64,000 nt of DNA, taken from assembly GCF_020085105.1 (NCBI RefSeq), contig NC_058052.1, positions 15,974,233 through 16,038,232 on the forward strand. Direction: 5' to 3'. Shown piece after piece: positions 43,890-64,000 of the stretch. How positions within the stretch are numbered: the first letter of the stretch is position 1; each line of letters begins with the position of its first letter. A program made the position numbers and the translations under genes. The notes below the pieces were generated by a model. The model made no database searches. It saw only the letters and a list, made by a program, of their open reading frames with translations, and was not told where the DNA came from. Source of the stretch: Siniperca chuatsi (lineage: Eukaryota > Chordata > Actinopteri > Centrarchiformes > Sinipercidae).

Positions 43890-44906
43890 CATCATGCTCC
43901 AGCTCCGGCTCCTGCTGCACGCCATCTTCCTCGTACTCACCTGCATCCACGTCCCAGTCCAAACCCCAATACCCAATCACATCACCATCACCACCCCCAT
44001 CCCCATCTCCACCCACATCCATATCCCCATCACTACCTGCACTCTCATCCTCAGCAACATCCTGACGTCAGCCCCCCTCCCACGCGCTCCCGTACGCCAA
44101 CATCATGGGATTCCCCCCCACCTGTCCCTCCTCGCTGGATCACGCCACCAACTCCCCCGCCACAGAGAGCCAACTTCTATCAAAGAACTTTTGCACGCTG
44201 CACTATAATGGAAATATCAGTTTAGAGAATATTTAACATTTTAGTTAACTTGTTTTTTCCAGATATGTGTAGAATATTTCGTGTTTCCTGCAGATAGAGT
44301 GAAACTCATTGGACTGTCATACATGTATCCATGCATTAATAGTAAGACAACATTCAAGCACACTCATGCTTCCATGTCTAAAAGAATGTTTTTATCACAA
44401 AGCCTGTAAGAGAAAACATGTCAAAAGCTGAAAGAACATAACAATCATTGTAATTTATATTTCATCTCACTTGCATGGCCCAGCGAAGAAACCTCTGCAA
44501 CCTGATCTGACATAAAAGGGAACTCAATGGTTGATACTCCATTATTTATATCATATATGTATGTGTATGATTTGTATATACTTTACTGGATGATGTACAC
44601 TTACATATACAGTTAAGTCTGTGCCTCTGTATATATCTGTCATATGTTCTCAGAGAAGATATACACACAGGCATGGTTCAACATGGAGAAAAGCTGGAGC
44701 TGGAGAGAAGTACAGAAAGGACTGAACTATGACACTTTGTAAATATGGTGGAAATGATACAAAATGTTAAACAATTTTTATTCCCAGCAATGCGACACAT
44801 ACTGAAATATCTCTATATACCTGTTTTGTGCCACCTAGAGGCATCATTATCCCATTAAATGTAGATCTATTATTCCAATGATATTATTTGAATATAGTTA
44901 AATAAA
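43890..44906 (+). other. lrit1 3' UTR with poly(A) signal
   Basis: AATAAA at 44901-44906, about 1 kb after the TGA. The first 320 bases are C-rich (CCCATCCCC-type); the open frame there has low-complexity composition and no homology, so I do not call it coding. Confidence 0.6.
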
Positions 44907-45061
44907 CTTTTATATATACATCTCCAGTTAGCAGTACTGTGTGTTCTTATAGTTCTTACACCTCAACATATTGATCAATTTTCAAAGTGGGTTTCCATTC
45001 AGCAAGGATTTGAAAAAGGGTGACACAGATTAAACTCTTTATTTTATTCAGGTGGTCTAAG

Positions 45062-45400
45062 ACTTAAAGGTACCACTTTGTGATAAGTCACAATTTATAA
45101 CGGGTTTGTAAATTGTAATGGTTTTATTAATGTTAATAAATCATTTACTGATGCTTTATAAATCAGTTATAAACCATTAATAAGAACACCTTTTGGGTTG
45201 CCAAAACAACTTATTAACATATATAACTGCAGACTTGAAGTATTTATTAATGGCTTGCCAACTTTCAGAACTGCATTGTTATTAAATAGAAAGGGCAGGC
45301 TAAATCAGTCAAAGGGATTTTTCACAAACAGGCAACCCAAAAACCATGTTCTTATTAGTAAATTATTAGTTACATTAGTTATTTCATAAAGGTTGACTTC
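45062..45400 (+). repeat. Inverted-end interspersed repeat, copy 1 (left part)
   Basis: It begins GGTACCACTTTGTGATAAGT, followed by AACGGGTTTGTAAATTGTAATGG, then CCATTAATAAGAACACCTTT. The same phrases recur at 47,280-47,893, with the first recurring as an inverted terminus. It lies between lrit1 and lrit2. Confidence 0.6.
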
Positions 45401-45543
45401 ATCACCTCGGACTCAGAAAGTGGTACCGAGTACCGAATTAAACACGTAGTGGGTCAGAGCTACTAACAATGTCAAGTTAAGTGTTAATCATGCGTGTCTT
45501 TCCCAAGAATTAGACGCCACTTGTTCAGTACACTGTACATCAG

Positions 45544-45549
45544 GGATTA
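45544..45549 (-). promoter_or_regulatory. CRX/OTX-type motif upstream of lrit2
   Basis: GGATTA (TAATCC on the minus strand) lies 85 bases before the lrit2 ATG. The motif is short and would occur by chance often, but lrit1 has the same core near its start. Confidence 0.3.
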
Positions 45550-45633
45550 AGCTTAATAGGCTTCTCTCGTCTGCCGCACTCGGCATGTCTTGAGCACGAA
45601 TGTAGCCCTCAACTTTAGGAATTTTCGCGGACT

Positions 45634-48600
45634 ATGGACATAATTTGTTACCTGCTAGTTATAGTTTTGTTCAACATCCAGGCGTATGAAACTTATTCTC
45701 AATGTTTACGCGGGTGCAGCTGTGTAGAAGACCGTCATGGAAGGTAAAACCTGATTTCACGTAGTCCAGTCTTCACCATGGCAGAGGTATTTTTAACCTA
45801 GAACTGTGTCAGTGGGTGACCGTAGATAAAGACACATAGTTATATGACAATTACATAGCTTATATTGTCTCAAGAAATGTTAGCTTTAGGGGTTAGATTG
45901 AGGTCTGTAGTTCTAATATGTGGTCCTAGTAAATAGTGTTTATGAAGCATCAGGCTACACAGTAACATAATGTTTATTTAAGCTCTTCCCTTTAATCATA
46001 GGTCGCTCATATGTATGGAGGAGAGCGCGTTTGGTGCCATACCAGAGAACCTTCCAGATGATATGACCAAAATACGAATAGAAAAATCTCATTTCACTGA
46101 AATACCCAGAGGGGCATTCTCAAAAACGCCCGCATTGGAGAACTTGTGGTTGAACTTCAATGATATCACAGTGATAAACTCAAAGGGTCTGGAGGGTTTG
46201 GGGAACTTAACCGAGCTCCGCCTGCAAGGGAACAAGCTGCGTTCAGTACCATGGACAGCGTTCGAGGACGCGCCGGCCCTCAAGATCCTGGACCTGAAGC
46301 ACAACCAGCTGGACGTCCTGCCGGAGCATGCGTTAAAATTTTTGCCAGGTCTGACTTACTTAGACTTATCCTTCAATCGGCTTACGGTCATATCGAAGGA
46401 GGTCTTCCAAAACTGGCCTCTCTACCAAAAACTACAGAACATGGAGGAGCGGGAGGCGACCGCTTTCGGGCCGAACGTCGTCCTCGCGCTCCACGACAAC
46501 GCCTGGCTCTGCGACTGCCGCCTGAAGGGCTTCGTGGAGTTCATCAGGTCCCTGAGCCCCCCGATTATACTGATGAACTCCTACTTGACCTGCTCAGGGC
46601 CGGACTTTAGGGCGGGCAAGTTCTTCCACGAGGTAGAGCTGCAGGCGTGCATGAAGCCCATCGTCACCACCCCGTCCTCCAACATCAGCCTGCCTCAGGG
46701 CGCAAACCTCACCCTGCGCTGCCTCGCCAAGGCCAGGCCAGACTCCACGGTGTGGTGGACATATGGTCTGAAGATAATCAGAGGATTTCATGGTAAGAGT
46801 GTGCATGTCATCCGCACACCCAGTTCGAGTGATATCTTGTAGTAAATTAGATATTTAAACACACATTTTAATCGCAGACCCCTATAACCCCTCCTTAAAG
46901 ATGAGGCGGGCTAAATCTGGATAATGGCCCACCGCGATATAATCACCACTGATTCTCTCAATCTGCACAACACCATCAGTGTTGACTGAGAGTACTGGGC
47001 TACTGTGTAATTAAGTAAACATTTGCGTCATTAGACTTAACCTTTAGAGTGGAGTGCTTACTGTAGATCATGACTGCAAGTCATGACCAGTCCATCATAA
47101 ACTAACAGCAACCAGGCTGCTTCTGTCTGTACTGCTATCAGTATGCTGTTGCTAACAGTCAGCTGTCTCATTATTTTGGGTAGAAACCAGAGGTGAGTAG
47201 AGTAGCTGTCACTAGAGCAAAAGTACTTTTATATTTATACTTTAGAATGACAAAATAATGATGTTGTGAAGTTGTAGCTACTGGCTTTATACTACATGAT
47301 TTATTAATGCTTATAGTTCAGTTATAAGCCATTAATAGAAAACAACCTTTTGGTTGCCAAGTTGTGAAAAATCTCCCTTGCTGGTGAGTCATTAATAGTC
47401 ATGTCATTAATAAAATCTCTAATCAAAAGTAATGAATGTATAACTTTCTAATAAGCCATCAAGTCTGCAGTTATAATTAATTAATAAAGGATTTCTCACT
47501 GTCTAATAAGCAAACAGCAAAAGTTAGTCAGTCATTTGTAATTATAAATTAATATAAGTAATTTAATAAAGGATTTGTAAAATAAATTATTATTAATTCA
47601 TTAAGTCTGCACTTTTAAATATAAGTTCCTAATAAATGTATCTTGTTCTGGATACTCTGCAGCTGTTTTCCAGCAGATCAGAGGTCACATAGTCCACTGA
47701 AGCACTCTTCCTGATTAATTAAGGAGCTACATGAATTCTGGCAGCCCAGATTTCTTATCATGTTAATGGCTGATCTATAAAGCATTGAATTGAATGGAAT
47801 TGATCTTTATTCAGGTCTTTAAGTTACAAAAAGTGATTTATTAAACATTAATAAAGCCATTAGTTACAACTTATAAACCCTTTACAAAGGGTACCAAACT
47901 ACTTGAGTAGGGAGTAACATCATGAGGAAAAGCACACTGCTGTCTTGTTCCCACTTCTTTTATTCCATGTAGACATGACTGATATTGTTGCAACCACACA
48001 TCATCTCCTGTTAGATAATTAGTTAAATTTTTACAAGGACACAACACAAATTTTTATGCCATACTTTGTTTGTTATGTGCACATTACATGCATGGACCAT
48101 GTAAGTATTATCCCCAAAAGTAACATGTTGCAATATCTGTACACTTTGAGATAATCCCCCAAACATGTTTATTAGAGCTTAAACATTTGTTGATTAATCG
48201 ATTTGTCGATTGACAAAAAAATAATTGGCCACTTGACACTTGACACTTTTGACAACCGTTAAATAATTTAAGTAATTTTTCAAGCAAAAAACGCCAAACA
48301 TTTTCTACTTTCAACTTCTCAGTTGTGAGGATTTTCTTGTTTTCTTTGTCTTAAATTATAATTAGTTGAATATCTTGAGGTTCTGGACTGTTGGTCAGAC
48401 AAAACAAGTCATTTGATCACTTCACCTTAGATTTACACAAATTGTGATGGGCATTATTATATTTCCTGACATTTTAGGGATGAAATGATCATTCAAATAA
48501 TTGAGAAAATAATTTGCAGATTAATTGATGATGAAAATAAGTGTTAGTTATAACCCTACAATGTCTAGTATATATGAGGGGAGGCTGTGGCTTCGTGTTA

Positions 48601-50241
48601 GAGCAGGTCATCTACCATTCGGAAGTTCAGCGGTTTGATCCCAGCTTCCCCCAGCCCACATGATGAAGTGTCTTTGGGCAAGACACTGAACCCCAAATTG
48701 CTCATGAGGGCTGTGCTTTTGGGGTGTGTGACTGAGTTAGTGTTTTTTTCACGTAAACAGTTACCTGAATTTGTTGAAATAATTTGTGCTCAACTTTGTG
48801 ATATGTGGAAAAATGTCTTAAAAGAGCTATAAGTGACATTCACTGCCACTAAATGTCACTCTAGAGCACCAGCATCTCAGACCAGAACAAATAGGCTCTA
48901 CGGCGCACCGGACTCCATTGAGAAAAACAGTAATTTTACTTTGCAGATCATCATAAAACACACTTTATTCAAACTGGACAGAAACAAAATAAAACTCACC
49001 AAAACTGTCTTTGTAAGTCTTTCCACTGTTACAACAATCACCAACTCTGGTTTGGTCGAAATAAATCCTTAATTCACCGCATTAGATGAGAAAAGAAACA
49101 GCTCTCCTTACAGACAAACAGTCTCACACAGGGGACTCACATGCACTAACGTGCACGCACAGCCGATGTGGCTGTATAAACAAACACAGAAAGGGTAACA
49201 ACACAGGTACAGGAGGTGTGACATCATCCTCTGCTCAGGATGCCATTACTCCACTATATCATTACATAGCAAATAAGTGTTTGGTGCTGAGTTAATGTTC
49301 AGAATCTTATTTACAGAACCTTTAAGATAAATTAACAAAATGAGTTTTTTCATACAGATTTTTATTGTCTAAGCTTGCATGCCCCTTAGAATAACATTGG
49401 ATATCCCTGTTTTCCTCCAGAGTCTCAGGAAAGAGTGGACGAAGACACCATCAGATCCCTCCTGGTGATCCCCTCCCTCCATGCAGCTGACCGTGGGGTC
49501 TACACTTGCACTGCTGTCAACTTCATTGGAAACTCCTCTGTCAACATCCTCCTGGACGTCCGCTCTCTTGGCGGCTCCCAGTCATCACTCCTCCCTGGCA
49601 TCCCGGCTCCACCTGCTGCTGGTGATGAAAATGTCTACATTGACATCCGCATCGCCAAACAGACAATACGCGGTATCTCCATTGAGTGGTACGCCACCTT
49701 GGACAGCCCGACTGAAACCTGGTTCACAATCCACTTTGGCCGCGCAGGCGCTGACAAGAAAGAAATGATCTACATCGGCCCTGGGATTCACTCTTATGCC
49801 GTCTCAGATCTGATGCCTGCTACCAAATATGAAATCTGTGTAACGCTCAAGAACCAGGCACCACGTCCCGGCCAGTGCATTGTGTTTGTAACCGGAAGTG
49901 ACATTACTGAGATGGAACAGAGGGAGAAGCTGATTCATATAGTGGTGATAGTTTTAGCCATGGTACTGGCAGTGCCTATAGGCATGTATGCCTGCACTAC
50001 TGACACTAAGTTTGCCTGCCTGGAGGGTATCATGGAATCCTGGAAGAACCGGCGGAGAGAAAGCAGCTCGTCAGGGATTGAGCGGGACAGGCAAGGCACC
50101 TTTGACAGCCTGCAGGCCGCCAGCGATGAGGGCCTGGTTAATAAAGATTCCAGTGAAGACAGGAAGGTGAGGAGGAGGTCAGATGACAGACTGCATAAGC
50201 ACAAGGCTGACCACAGCAGACTCACAGCTGAACTATATTAA
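45634..50241 (+). CDS. lrit2: Leucine-rich repeat, Ig-like and transmembrane domain protein 2
   Basis: Retinal single-pass membrane protein, tandem paralogue of lrit1. Its function is poorly known; the extracellular LRR/Ig/FN3 set suggests synaptic adhesion. Three exons: 45634-45743, 46002-46792, 49421-50241, in frame for 573 residues (human about 550). Order: signal peptide ([17 protein letters not shown]); LRR N-cap with CLRGCSC; repeats such as [22 protein letters not shown] and [15 protein letters not shown]-cap [17 protein letters not shown]; an Ig domain split by the 2.6-kb intron 2 and ending [16 protein letters not shown]; fibronectin III (SIEWYATL...[11 protein letters not shown]); transmembrane segment near residues 465-487 ([20 protein letters not shown]); and a basic, Ser-rich tail ending TAELY. 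Unlike lrit1 it has no intron before the C-cap and no long Pro-rich linker. Confidence 0.95.
47240..47893 (+). mobile_element. Inverted-end interspersed repeat, copy 2
   Basis: In lrit2 intron 2. CCATTAATAGAAAACAACCT and TTTTGGTTGCCAAG match copy 1, and the right end (TTACAACTTATAAACCCTTT, then ACAAAGGGTACC) is the inverted counterpart of copy 1's left end. This suggests a non-autonomous DNA transposon with long terminal inverted repeats. No protein frame. Confidence 0.6.
48174..48560. repeat. Interspersed repeat with ATTAATCGAT-type inverted ends
   Basis: The left end GATTAATCGATTTGTCGATT and the right end GCAGATTAATTGATGATGAA are related in inverted orientation. Inside is GGACTGTTGGTCAGACAAAA, shared with the fragment in the chat intron. 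I recognise it as an abundant teleost repeat and suspect a non-autonomous DNA element. Confidence 0.65.
48579..48745 (+). mobile_element. tRNA-derived SINE
   Basis: The head resembles a tRNA: an A-box-like GGCTTCGTGTTAGAGCAGG region at 48589 and a B-box-like GGTTTGATCCC near 48632. It is followed by GAAGTGTCTTTGGGCAAGAC, the central domain seen in teleost V-SINE-type elements as I remember them. The tail is short, and there is no sign that the tRNA-like part is a working tRNA gene. Confidence 0.7.
48825..49330. repeat. Probable interspersed repeat
   Basis: The phrases CACCAGCATCTCAGACCAGA and CTACGGCGCACCGGACTCCA look like a teleost repeat I have seen before, but there is no second copy in the window to prove it. 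It contains no gene. Confidence 0.35.
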
Positions 50242-51285
50242 ATTACTATTTGTTAAATCAACAACTGAAAACATGAAACTAACCTTGTAATAGACCTGTC
50301 TCACCCAGTTCTTTTTGTAAAATAGAATAGAAAAAATAGATCTGCTGTATGATGTTGACTTTGATACTGATATAACTTCAATATTCGGAAGAATGACAAT
50401 ATTGTCTGCCTTTGTTTTAATCTCATCTCTTCCTCTGTTCTAGGCCGAGGAGTTTGTTGCAAAGATGTGAATGATGACCGTTATTTCAAGAGTGTAATTC
50501 AAGGATTTGCAGTGCTGCAGTTTGTTTCTGTCTGAAATACGACATGTTTGTCTTGTTATCATGATATGTTTAAATGTCAGTTATCACACATTTTAAGTTG
50601 CTGCTTTATCTGAAGCCTTTGTGATTGATTTAAATGGAGGACTGCTCACAATTACTTTTGATGAGTATATTTTCTAAAAGTCTTTCAGTAGTAGGTGCTT
50701 ACTTTATCTCCTGCTTTATGTTTGTGTAGTTCCGAGTTAGAACTTTAATATTGTTTTATGTATTTATATACTGTAGGTATTTATCTATTTGTCAGACAAA
50801 TTTTATTTTGGCGTATGTTTTTGGCTCAACGTTAACATTTAAGTTGACATATTTTTACTGTAATACAATACAATTCTGGAACAAGAAAATCTCTTAAATC
50901 AGATGGTAATTATGTGAAATAATTAAGTGATTGTGCACTCTGTCTGTAGACAATGTCTTCATTAAATTTAGTTTAATGGAGTTAAAATAGTATATTGTAT
51001 GTTACTAATATATGTTGAGTGATTTTATTGCTCTTTAAAGCACAAGAGGACACATCATGTATCAGTGGATTTGGGTAAATACATAACATAAAATCTTTCA
51101 ATTACAGCTTTTTATGACATTATGACTGACAAAACATCAAACAAAGTGACAAAACCTTAATTTATTGTGTCTGTTCATGGTTACCAGGTAACACATACTA
51201 AAGTTGGATTTGAATTAAATTGATTTGTTAATCAAACTGTGTATTTTTATTAATTGATGTTTGATGCTGGCAAGTGAATGACAAA
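50242..51285 (+). other. lrit2 3' UTR
   Basis: A+T-rich. A candidate variant poly(A) signal ATTAAA lies at 50961-50966, about 720 bases after the stop. No gene seen. Confidence 0.45.
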
Positions 51286-51650
51286 GGTTAAAGGATAGGT
51301 TCACAATTTCTCAAGTCTGTCTTAAATCAACAGTCCGGTGCCCATATGAACATTGAAACTGGTTTTGCTTGCTGTAATTATTCCTCCTGTTCATACTGCC
51401 ATTAAGAGATTTTTTTCTAATGCTCTTCCAATGTAAATGATGGGGACAAAATCCACAGTCCTCGTTCCCTGCAAATATGTATTCCAAACTGTATCTAAAG
51501 CTAATATTCAGTAGTTTGAGATAGTCAAGTCAAGTGGATAATTTGCAAAGTCACTGTGAAGGCTGTTGAAGCCTCATATTAATGTCATATAAACTTTGGA
51601 ATATATTTTTTGCACAGAATGAGGACTGTGGAAGTTTCATTAACATATGT
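51286..51650. repeat. Percomorph interspersed repeat
   Basis: GGTTCACAATTTCTCAAGTC, TGTCTTAAATCAACAGTCCG and GTAATTATTCCTCCTGTTCA are phrases I recognise from a highly repeated percomorph family. The 3' half has AATCCACAGTCCTCGTTCCC and ATATTAATGTCATATAAACT. Confidence 0.65.
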
Positions 51651-53775
51651 TTAATCCTCTTTGCATCACTGTACATGTACGTCACAGTTCCTCATCTCCC
51701 ACTTCTGTCAACACAACACAAAGCAGTCATGCGTCACACATGACCTGCGCTGCCCAGCCCAGACAGATGGCACATCAGTTATGTCTCAGCCAATGAAATT
51801 GTTCATATGACATAATACCCAAACACTGGCATCCTCTCCAATATCCCCTCCTGTCGTCACTTTATGATCAGATCACACGAGCCCCCTCCTCCATCTCTGT
51901 GTGCCGTCTCTTGGGATGCAAGGAGATCAGTTTATCTCTGCTGGGACCCGCTTCACTTGACTTAAGATCATGGTTTTAAATGACTGGCTGAGATTGGCAG
52001 ATCTCATTTTCTGGAGCACAGACACACATCTGCTTTCTTGCTTGTTCAGATGTGTTTATATGATTTACGGGTGGGGGATTGATGCTGCTTTTTGTTGTAA
52101 TCCTTATCCATTGCGTATGACACAAGACAATGTGAATTCTGTAAATGCTCAATTTAAGCTATTTAAGCACAGAACACATGAATTACATCTTTATTTGGGC
52201 TTATCTTATTTTTTTCCTTACATACCTTAATGTTGCATAAAGCAGTGTATTAAACGCTACGCTGTGAAACGGCTGCTGATCTCATGGGCAGCAATGTTCA
52301 AAGATCAGGAGTTAACCATGTACGCGTAATGCTTTCTTTCTTAATTTTCTTATTCAGAAAAGCACATATTTAATTTACCCTTTAGAACCTCAGTTGCTTC
52401 AAACACACAACCCTGCGCATAGCTTTCTTTCATTCAGCATCAATGCTCTTTGCAACTTTTAACTCTGTAATCCTCCATCAAATAGCCCAGTAATCCTGGC
52501 TGCCTCTTACATGGCATAATGCATGATCATTTGGGCTGTTCCTCATATTCCCTCATTTAATTTCAGAGCATTAACAGTTTGCAAAACTGAAAAGTTGTTG
52601 TGTTTATTTATGTCGACTTTGACCTAAAATCTGGGTTTGGTTAGCTCAGCTACTGATCTGAAAAAAACAGCATGTCACACATTTGTAGAAAAGCACATAT
52701 ATATGTACAATCTGACTGAGTTTAGGAGGAAGGTCTTTTTTGTCAAATAAAAAAAATTAAATCCCCAGAGTCCGCTCTGCGTCATCATAACCATGTGAAA
52801 TGTGTCGGCCTCAAAGCTGCAGAAAGTTCGCTGCCAGTCACACACATCTTGTCAGTCTAAACTAGATCATGGCAGATGGACTTTTGGTTTGTAGCCAAGG
52901 ATGCAATATTGTTCAAAGATGAACAAGTTGGTCCTTGGATTAGAGAGTGTAATCTGCAAATTTCATGTTTTATTTAACTTTGAAATAGTGTGCATGTTTG
53001 GTCATGATGTCTACACAAATACTCAGTGAGTGCTTCAGTGTAACTTCATAATTGGTAGTGCTCAAACTGATATTGGAGCTGAGGAGAGCAAAGGGGCTTG
53101 TATAACGATAATATATTACATATATGCTGAACATCTGGTGAGGTTGTACTAAAAACAACAGCAAATGTAATAGTGTTGTGTAAAGCCTTCTTCATACACC
53201 TCATTCTAACTCCCATAATATCCATATTCCTGAATCTTGTTCTACATAGCTATTATTCAGTGTTGGGATACACTGCTTCATATTTCTCTAATTTTTACAT
53301 TAGCTTAGCACATGCTGCATCAACTTCTTTCCTCTGCTTTGTCAGTAGGGATGGACAATATAATCCAGCAAAATCTCCCTTAAGGCCATAAAAGCTTCAG
53401 TTTTAGTCATTATCATTTTGTTTGAGGATTGTGACGCACTTTGTCTTTCAACAGAGGGCTGTGGTCAAGCAGCTTCTCCTCTGTCTCCAGAAGGGGGCAG
53501 TAGAGTATATTTGCAGGCTCATTAAGGAGGTGTTGTGCTAATGGAAACAAAGCTTTCTCTGTGTTTCACAGAGCCTTCATGTCTACAATCTGTCTGGACT
53601 CACTGTGTTCTAATGCTGGACAGTTGTAGCTGGTTGTGATCAGATAGGCCACACTGTCCCACTGGCAGCCTGAATATCTTCAGAAACAACTGAGTGAGTT
53701 AAAGTTTCAAAAGGCATAATATCTCTGCTTGCTGTTATCAATAATCCAACTGCATATTCATGTAACATTGAAATT
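51651..53775. other. lrit2-cdhr1 intergenic region
   Basis: No gene or repeat recognised. The segment 51,750-51,960 is more G+C-rich than its surroundings, with a CCAAT-like AGCCAATGAAAT, but no exon was found. Confidence 0.45.
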
Positions 53776-54190
53776 CAGTGGGGGAAAGTAACTAAGTACA
53801 TCTAGTCAAGTACTGTGTTAGTAGTGTTGTACTTTTTACTGCAATACATTACTTTAACATCTGTAGTTACTAGTTACTTATCAGATTAAGATTTTGACAC
53901 AAAACTGATCACAAAACGTGATCAGTTTACAAAAGATGATGCACTGTTATAGATTAAACTACCTAAAAGTATAGAAAGCAGTTAAGTCAGCTTCACCTCC
54001 AACTACAACATTAAAGTACTGCTTACATGTCAGTGCATCAGTAATTATATAATTTAGAATATAATAATATAACACTGACAGGGGCCACTCGACATGCAGT
54101 AATGAGTACTTTTACTTTTATACATTAAGTACATTTTGTTGCTGACACTTTTACATAATGTCAGCAAAATTGTCAATGACTCTTATTGTA
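53776..54190. mobile_element. hAT-like non-autonomous element, copy 3 (degraded)
   Basis: It starts TCAGTGGGGGAAAGTAACTA then AGTACATCTAGTCAAGTACT, matching copy 1 (21711). The right terminal repeat is not recognisable. Confidence 0.55.
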
Positions 54191-54632
54191 ATGGAGTATT
54201 TTCACTGTGACTGCTGCAAAACAAGGCTCTAAACACCTGCGCAGTAGGCTTAAAGGTCTTCCTAACGTGATCACTTTGGTTCCCTTCCTCCGGACTGATC
54301 TCTTTAGTCAGTTCAAGTGTCATGTAATCTCTTGTAAGGAGCTTGGTTGGATCCCAAATAAACAGTCTCGCTTGTTGAAATCTGAATGACTTAATTCCAG
54401 ACAAGGGATCTGGGTTGAGGAACTTTAAGCCACTAGTGTGTCAACAAATGGTTCAAAAGGTGGGATTTATATGTAACAAAATGACACAGAAAGCAGAAAC
54501 AATGAATGGTTGTGAATTAAAAGCAGGGTCTGAATGATGATACACATCAGAACTTTTTTCCTGTCACATGAAAATGACATTATTGATACACAAGGAATTA
54601 AGCTGTTAGCTGTTTCAGTATATTTCATCTTT

Positions 54633-54753
<121 letters not shown>

Positions 54754-54772
54754 GCACTATGAATGACTGAGT

Positions 54773-54778
54773 TTTAAT
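54773..54778 (-). terminator. Possible poly(A) signal of the long cdhr1 isoform
   Basis: ATTAAA on the minus strand, about 340 bases after the regular stop, at the far edge of the MITE. No AATAAA was seen between it and the stop. If it is used, the whole 3' UTR is transposon-derived. Confidence 0.3.
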
Positions 54779-55114
54779 GTTCATTCTTGACCTTGGAAAC
54801 ATCAGTCGACAAAACAATCTCTACCTCAAGGTCTATTTAGCGGCTATTCTGGAGCTTTTGATCACATCACTTCATCTTCAAAAGAAGTCTACCCACTTGT
54901 CAGATATGTGGATGTTAAAAATTCCATTTTAAAAATTTCATTTGTCTATACGGCTACATGGATGAGAAGACCTTAAAGTTCTATGAAAAAATGGAAATTT
55001 GTACGTCTACATTTCCATGACAACTGGGCAGACTGGATCTGCTGATTAAGATGATGAAAGGTCCAGGACTGCTACTAAATGGACCTTGAGGTGAGATTGT
55101 TTTGTCAAGCACTA

Positions 55115-55123
<9 letters not shown>
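54773..55123. mobile_element. MITE abutting the 3' end of cdhr1
   Basis: Left terminal repeat: TTCATTCTTGACCTTGGAAA then GACAAAACAATCTCTACCTC (54780-54832), continuing to AAGGTCTATTTAGC. Right repeat: GCTACTAAATGGACCTTGAG then GTGAGATTGTTTTGTCAAG (55071-55109), inverted with few mismatches over about 38 bases. Its outer edge matches the elements in the chat intron (TTTGGAAACATTAGTTTGAC there). The right outer edge appears to run into the last codons of cdhr1. Confidence 0.75.
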
Positions 55124-63655
<8,532 letters not shown>

Positions 63656-64000
63656 CTGTGGGAGAAGATCATCGGAAAGTTTTTGCTGTTAAATCAATAG
63701 TGAAACAAGAATAACAATGAGTTAAAGACATACATGAATGACCTGCTACACAGCTGGTTTACTGTAAAATATAAGGATTATACATATTTTTCCAATAACT
63801 GGTACTTGATATATTTTTCTGTCAATAAAGATGTTCCAAAACACCTTGTACAAAAATGAAGCAGGAATTTTAATTGAATCACCTTGTGGCTGGTGCACAG
63901 CTAGTCAAAACATACCACAAAAATCTATTCTGCACCTGATCTTCATCTTTGAGTCTTCAAAGGTAGCTACATTGAAATGTCATGGTCCTAATTATTCCCT
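63656..64000 (-). other. cdhr1 intron reaching the window edge
   Basis: No exon I can support. A minus-strand stretch near 63955-63935 (CTCAAAGATGAAGATCAG before a GT) looks vaguely like the end of a cadherin exon, but a stop lies just upstream in that frame. Confidence 0.4.

Noticed and set aside
43894-44208. 104-residue plus-strand frame just after lrit1
   Set aside because: C-rich low-complexity 3' UTR sequence, immediately after the lrit1 stop, with no recognisable domain.
48579-48660. Possible tRNA gene
   Set aside because: A- and B-box-like sequences are present, but the context (GGGCAAGAC central domain downstream, mismatched stems) fits a tRNA-derived SINE.
63935-63975. Possible further cdhr1 exon near the window edge
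   Set aside because: The only fitting frame has a stop just upstream and no acceptor that would leave a normal-sized exon.

Overview
This window is from a ray-finned fish, most likely a percomorph teleost. Vertebrate genes with short exons and canonical GT-AG introns are separated by A+T-rich sequence full of interspersed repeats that I recognise from percomorph genomes, plus long microsatellites. No rRNA, functional tRNA, CRISPR array or bacterial-type operon was seen.

Region 1 (1-21,000) is the cholinergic gene locus and its usual neighbours: the 3' end of a 2-oxoglutarate dehydrogenase E1 gene (ogdhl, +), a complete three-exon homologue of human C10orf53 (UPF0728, -), choline acetyltransferase (chat, -; 14 coding exons giving 690 residues) and, upstream of the chat start on the same strand, the single-exon vesicular acetylcholine transporter (slc18a3, -). 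The gene order matches human 10q11.2. A split RE1/NRSE-like silencer motif lies about 0.9 kb upstream of slc18a3.

Region 2 (21,000-32,500) has no coding gene I can support. It holds hAT-like elements, a Penelope-like retroelement remnant, a two-unit tandem duplication rich in purines, and an old LINE of the L1 clade whose 5' half is inverted relative to its 3' half.

Region 3 (32,500-64,000) is a retina-specific cluster matching human 10q23.1: rgr (-, 295 residues), lrit1 (+, 651 residues), lrit2 (+, 573 residues) and the 3' part of cdhr1 (-, last 604 residues). These encode an RPE/Mueller-cell opsin, two related photoreceptor leucine-rich-repeat membrane proteins and the photoreceptor cadherin. 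OTX/CRX-type motifs sit just upstream of both lrit genes, and a CACGTG E-box with a TATA-like box lies upstream of rgr.

The most unusual signals are: (i) an extra terminal exon in cdhr1 that looks like a diverged duplicate of the transmembrane exon, with its own stop and poly(A) signal and a compatible splice phase; (ii) a MITE abutting the end of the long cdhr1 isoform, whose terminal repeat may supply the last two codons and the stop; (iii) the expanded-spacing RE1; (iv) the twin-primed L1. Exon limits were placed by eye from splice sites, reading-frame continuity and remembered human homologues. No alignment or search was run.
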